Shown: positions 6,951 to 8,120 of the stretch, piece after piece
Position numbering within the stretch: the stretch's first letter is position 1
How the letters are laid out: every line of letters begins with the position of its first letter
Source: Clostridiales bacterium
GTDB lineage: Bacteria; Bacillota; Clostridia; Christensenellales; Aristaeellaceae
DNA: 8,120 bases
Direction: 5' to 3'
Assembly (NCBI GenBank): GCA_019409045.1
Contig: DXVG01000069.1
Location: forward strand, 1-8,120
Program-made: the position numbers and the translations under genes
Notes under the pieces: generated by a model
The model's input: only the letters and a program-made list of their open reading frames with translations
The model's database searches: none
Told to the model about the DNA's origin: nothing

Positions 6951-6964
6951 GCCCCGCGCGGGGC
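6951..6964. repeat. Perfect 14-bp GC palindrome in the divergent spacer
   Basis: GCCCCGCGCGGGGC is a perfect palindrome, followed by GGCGCG and a run of five T (6972-6976). It could fold as a short hairpin or bind a dimeric protein. A rho-independent terminator on the plus strand is conceivable, but no gene ends upstream of it. The remaining spacer (roughly 6859-7006) shows no convincing gene. Confidence 0.35.
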
Positions 6965-7006
6965 GGCGCGATTTTTCCTGTTCTATTTTTACAGAAACAT
7001 GCCGTT

Positions 7007-7026
7007 GGCACACTTTACTTTGTGCC
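7007..7026. repeat. Inverted repeat GGCACA-N8-TGTGCC over the epimerase promoter, candidate operator
   Basis: GGCACA (7007-7012) and TGTGCC (7021-7026) are perfect arms around eight bases and enclose the -35 hexamer TTTACT (7014-7019). A protein dimer bound here would block the polymerase. It shares geometry and part of its arm sequence (R-GCA-M-A) with the repeat at 6839-6858. No regulator gene is visible in the window apart from the OmpR-type protein, which normally prefers direct repeats. Confidence 0.45.
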
Positions 7027-7042
7027 GAAAATGTGGTACACT
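7014..7042 (+). promoter_or_regulatory. Promoter of the dipeptide epimerase gene
   Basis: TTTACT (7014-7019) and TACACT (7037-7042) are separated by 17 bases, and TGG directly before the -10 box makes it an extended -10 element. Transcription would start near 7049, giving a leader of about 53 bases that carries the GGGAGG ribosome site at 7086-7091. Confidence 0.55.
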
Positions 7043-7101
7043 GATTTTGATATTTTGAATTTTTCCGTCGGGGAAACTTCATTTTGGGAGGCGCGGACGG
7101 C

Positions 7102-8094
7102 TTGAAGATCGTCGATATACAGACCGGGCGCATCCACCTGCCCCTCGCGCGGCCGTTCAAAACCGCGCTGCGCACGGTGGACGCGGTGTCCGACATCGTC
7201 GTGCGCGTCATCGCGGACGACGGCTCCGTCGGCTACGGCGAGGCCCCGCCCACCGCGGTCATCACCGGCGATACGGACGCGTCCATACTCTGCGCGATCC
7301 GCCAGTACATCCGCCCGGCGCTGCTGGGCATGGACGTGATGGACCTTCCCGCCGTGATGCGGCGGCTGGAGGCGAGCATCGCGCACAACACCACGCCCAA
7401 GGCCGCGGTGGACATGGCCGTGTACGACCTGTGGGCCCGCGCGCAGAACGCGCCCCTCTACCGCCTGCTGGGCGGGGCGCGCACGTCCTTTGAGACGGAC
7501 ATCACCATCTCCGTCAATCCCACCGAACAGATGGTGGAAGACAGCCTCGACGCCGTGCAGCAGGGCTTTAACATCCTCAAGATCAAGGTGGGCAAGGAGG
7601 GCGAAAAGGACGTCGAGCGCGTCCGCGCCATCCGCGAGACCGTGGGGCCGAAGGTCAGGTTGCGCGTGGACGCCAATCAGGGCTGGACGGCGGAAGCCTC
7701 CGTGCGCATCATACGCGCCATGGAGGATAAGGGGCTGGACCTCGATCTGGTCGAACAGCCCGTGCCCGCGCAGGATATAGACGGCCTCGAGCACGTCACC
7801 CGCAATGTGGAGACCCCCATCCTCGCCGACGAGGCGGTGTTCTCCGCCCGCGACGCGCAGGACATACTCCGCCGCAGGGCCGCGGACCTTATCAACATCA
7901 AACTCATGAAGACCGGCGGCATACACGGCGCGCTGGAGATCTGCCGCATGGCCGAAGAGAGCGGCGTGGAGTGCATGCTGGGCTGCATGCTCGAATCGCG
8001 CCTGTCCGTGGCCGCGGCGGCGCACCTGGCCGCGGGGCAGAAGATCATCACCCGCGCCGACCTGGACGGCCCCTCGCTGTGCGCGGTCGACCCC
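7102..8094 (+). CDS. Dipeptide epimerase, probable L-Ala-D/L-Glu epimerase (partial, C-terminus cut by adapter)
   Basis: 331 residues of an enolase-superfamily enzyme, muconate-lactonizing subgroup. The capping domain is followed by the barrel with the catalytic pair K160-x-K162 (LKIKVG), the magnesium ligands D190 (VDANQGW), E218 (VEQP) and D243 (LADE), and the opposing lysine K267 (INIKLMKTGG). D320-x-D322 is the DxD motif that in dipeptide epimerases holds the substrate amino group. R24 (PFKTALR) lies where the Bacillus Ala-Glu epimerase has an arginine contacting the glutamate side chain. It should therefore convert L-Ala-D-Glu from murein to L-Ala-L-Glu for reuse, in the cytoplasm. Other dipeptide specificities exist in the family, so the substrate is likely but not certain. 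The start is TTG 7102, ten bases after GGGAGG (7086-7091); an in-frame TTG at 7084 has no ribosome site. True sequence ends at 8094; an apparent ending LSLIHI with a stop at 8113-8115 is translated adapter. Family length suggests about 20-35 residues are missing. Confidence 0.93.
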
Positions 8095-8120
8095 CTGTCT
8101 CTTATACACATCTGACGCTG
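8095..8120. other. Nextera/Tn5 sequencing adapter contamination at the contig end
   Basis: CTGTCTCTTATACACATCT (8095-8113) is exactly the 19-bp Tn5 mosaic end used in Nextera libraries, and the following GACGCTG is the start of the read-1 adapter in reverse complement. It is not genomic. Translating it gives the well-known artefact peptides LSLIHI on the plus strand and MYKRQ or MCIRDR on the minus strand. It should be trimmed before any protein is deposited from this region. Confidence 0.98.

Noticed and set aside
6951..6980. GC palindrome plus T-run read as a terminator
   Set aside because: No gene ends upstream on the plus strand and the T-run is separated from the stem by six GC bases; kept only as a palindrome.
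7062..7076. Small hairpin TTTCC-GTCGG-GGAAA in the epimerase leader
   Set aside because: Only five base pairs, no terminator U-run and no resemblance to a known riboswitch.
6854..7105. Possible 83-codon plus-strand gene in the divergent spacer, starting at a TTG
   Set aside because: No recognisable domain, no matching promoter, and it crosses the epimerase promoter and start; composition looks non-coding.
7015..8109. Minus-strand reading frame of 364 codons opposite the epimerase, beginning MYKRQ
   Set aside because: Its start lies in the adapter and the rest is antisense to the epimerase.

Overview
The window reads as chromosomal DNA from a high-GC, Gram-positive anaerobe of the Clostridia type (gut or metagenomic Firmicutes). 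This is an inference from strong GGAGG-type ribosome sites, densely packed genes with ATGA overlaps, GC-rich third codon positions, and protein styles typical of that group: a HAMP-poor sensor kinase, an ABC-2 permease, and a three-repeat NEW3 lipid-face protein. High GC also makes long antisense reading frames, none of which I accept as genes. The right edge is not natural: the last 26 bases (8095-8120) are Nextera/Tn5 sequencing adapter, so the window ends at the physical end of an assembled contig or read.

Layout. Bases 1-1472 (minus) hold a long reading frame that leaves the window. It encodes a xylose-isomerase-like TIM barrel (sugar phosphate isomerase/epimerase family) fused in one frame to the N-terminal part of an AMP-forming acyl-CoA synthetase. 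It has a good sigma-A-like promoter and a strong ribosome site. Across a 221-base divergent spacer that carries a 9-bp direct repeat with 11-bp period, a plus-strand operon runs 1694-4834: an exported, membrane-anchored protein with three NEW3-like Ig repeats, an ABC ATPase and a six-helix ABC-2 permease. The three genes overlap or touch and end at a strong hairpin (4850-4881).

The hairpin also serves the convergent minus-strand two-component operon: an OmpR-type response regulator (6802-6128) followed, with an ATGA overlap, by its sensor kinase (6131-4905). A 299-base divergent spacer (6803-7101) has an extended -10 promoter on each side and two 6-8-6 inverted repeats that sit on those promoters. 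The last gene (7102-8094, plus) is an enolase-superfamily dipeptide epimerase, probably acting on Ala-Glu peptides from peptidoglycan. It is cut at its C-terminus by the adapter.

How they work together. The NEW3 protein, ATPase and permease almost certainly form one membrane complex. The two-component system is a neighbour and a plausible regulator of the transporter or of a cell-envelope response, but nothing in the sequence proves it. The epimerase points to murein peptide salvage. The most unusual item is the TIM barrel-acyl-CoA synthetase fusion. I see no CRISPR array, tRNA, rRNA, insertion sequence or phage gene.
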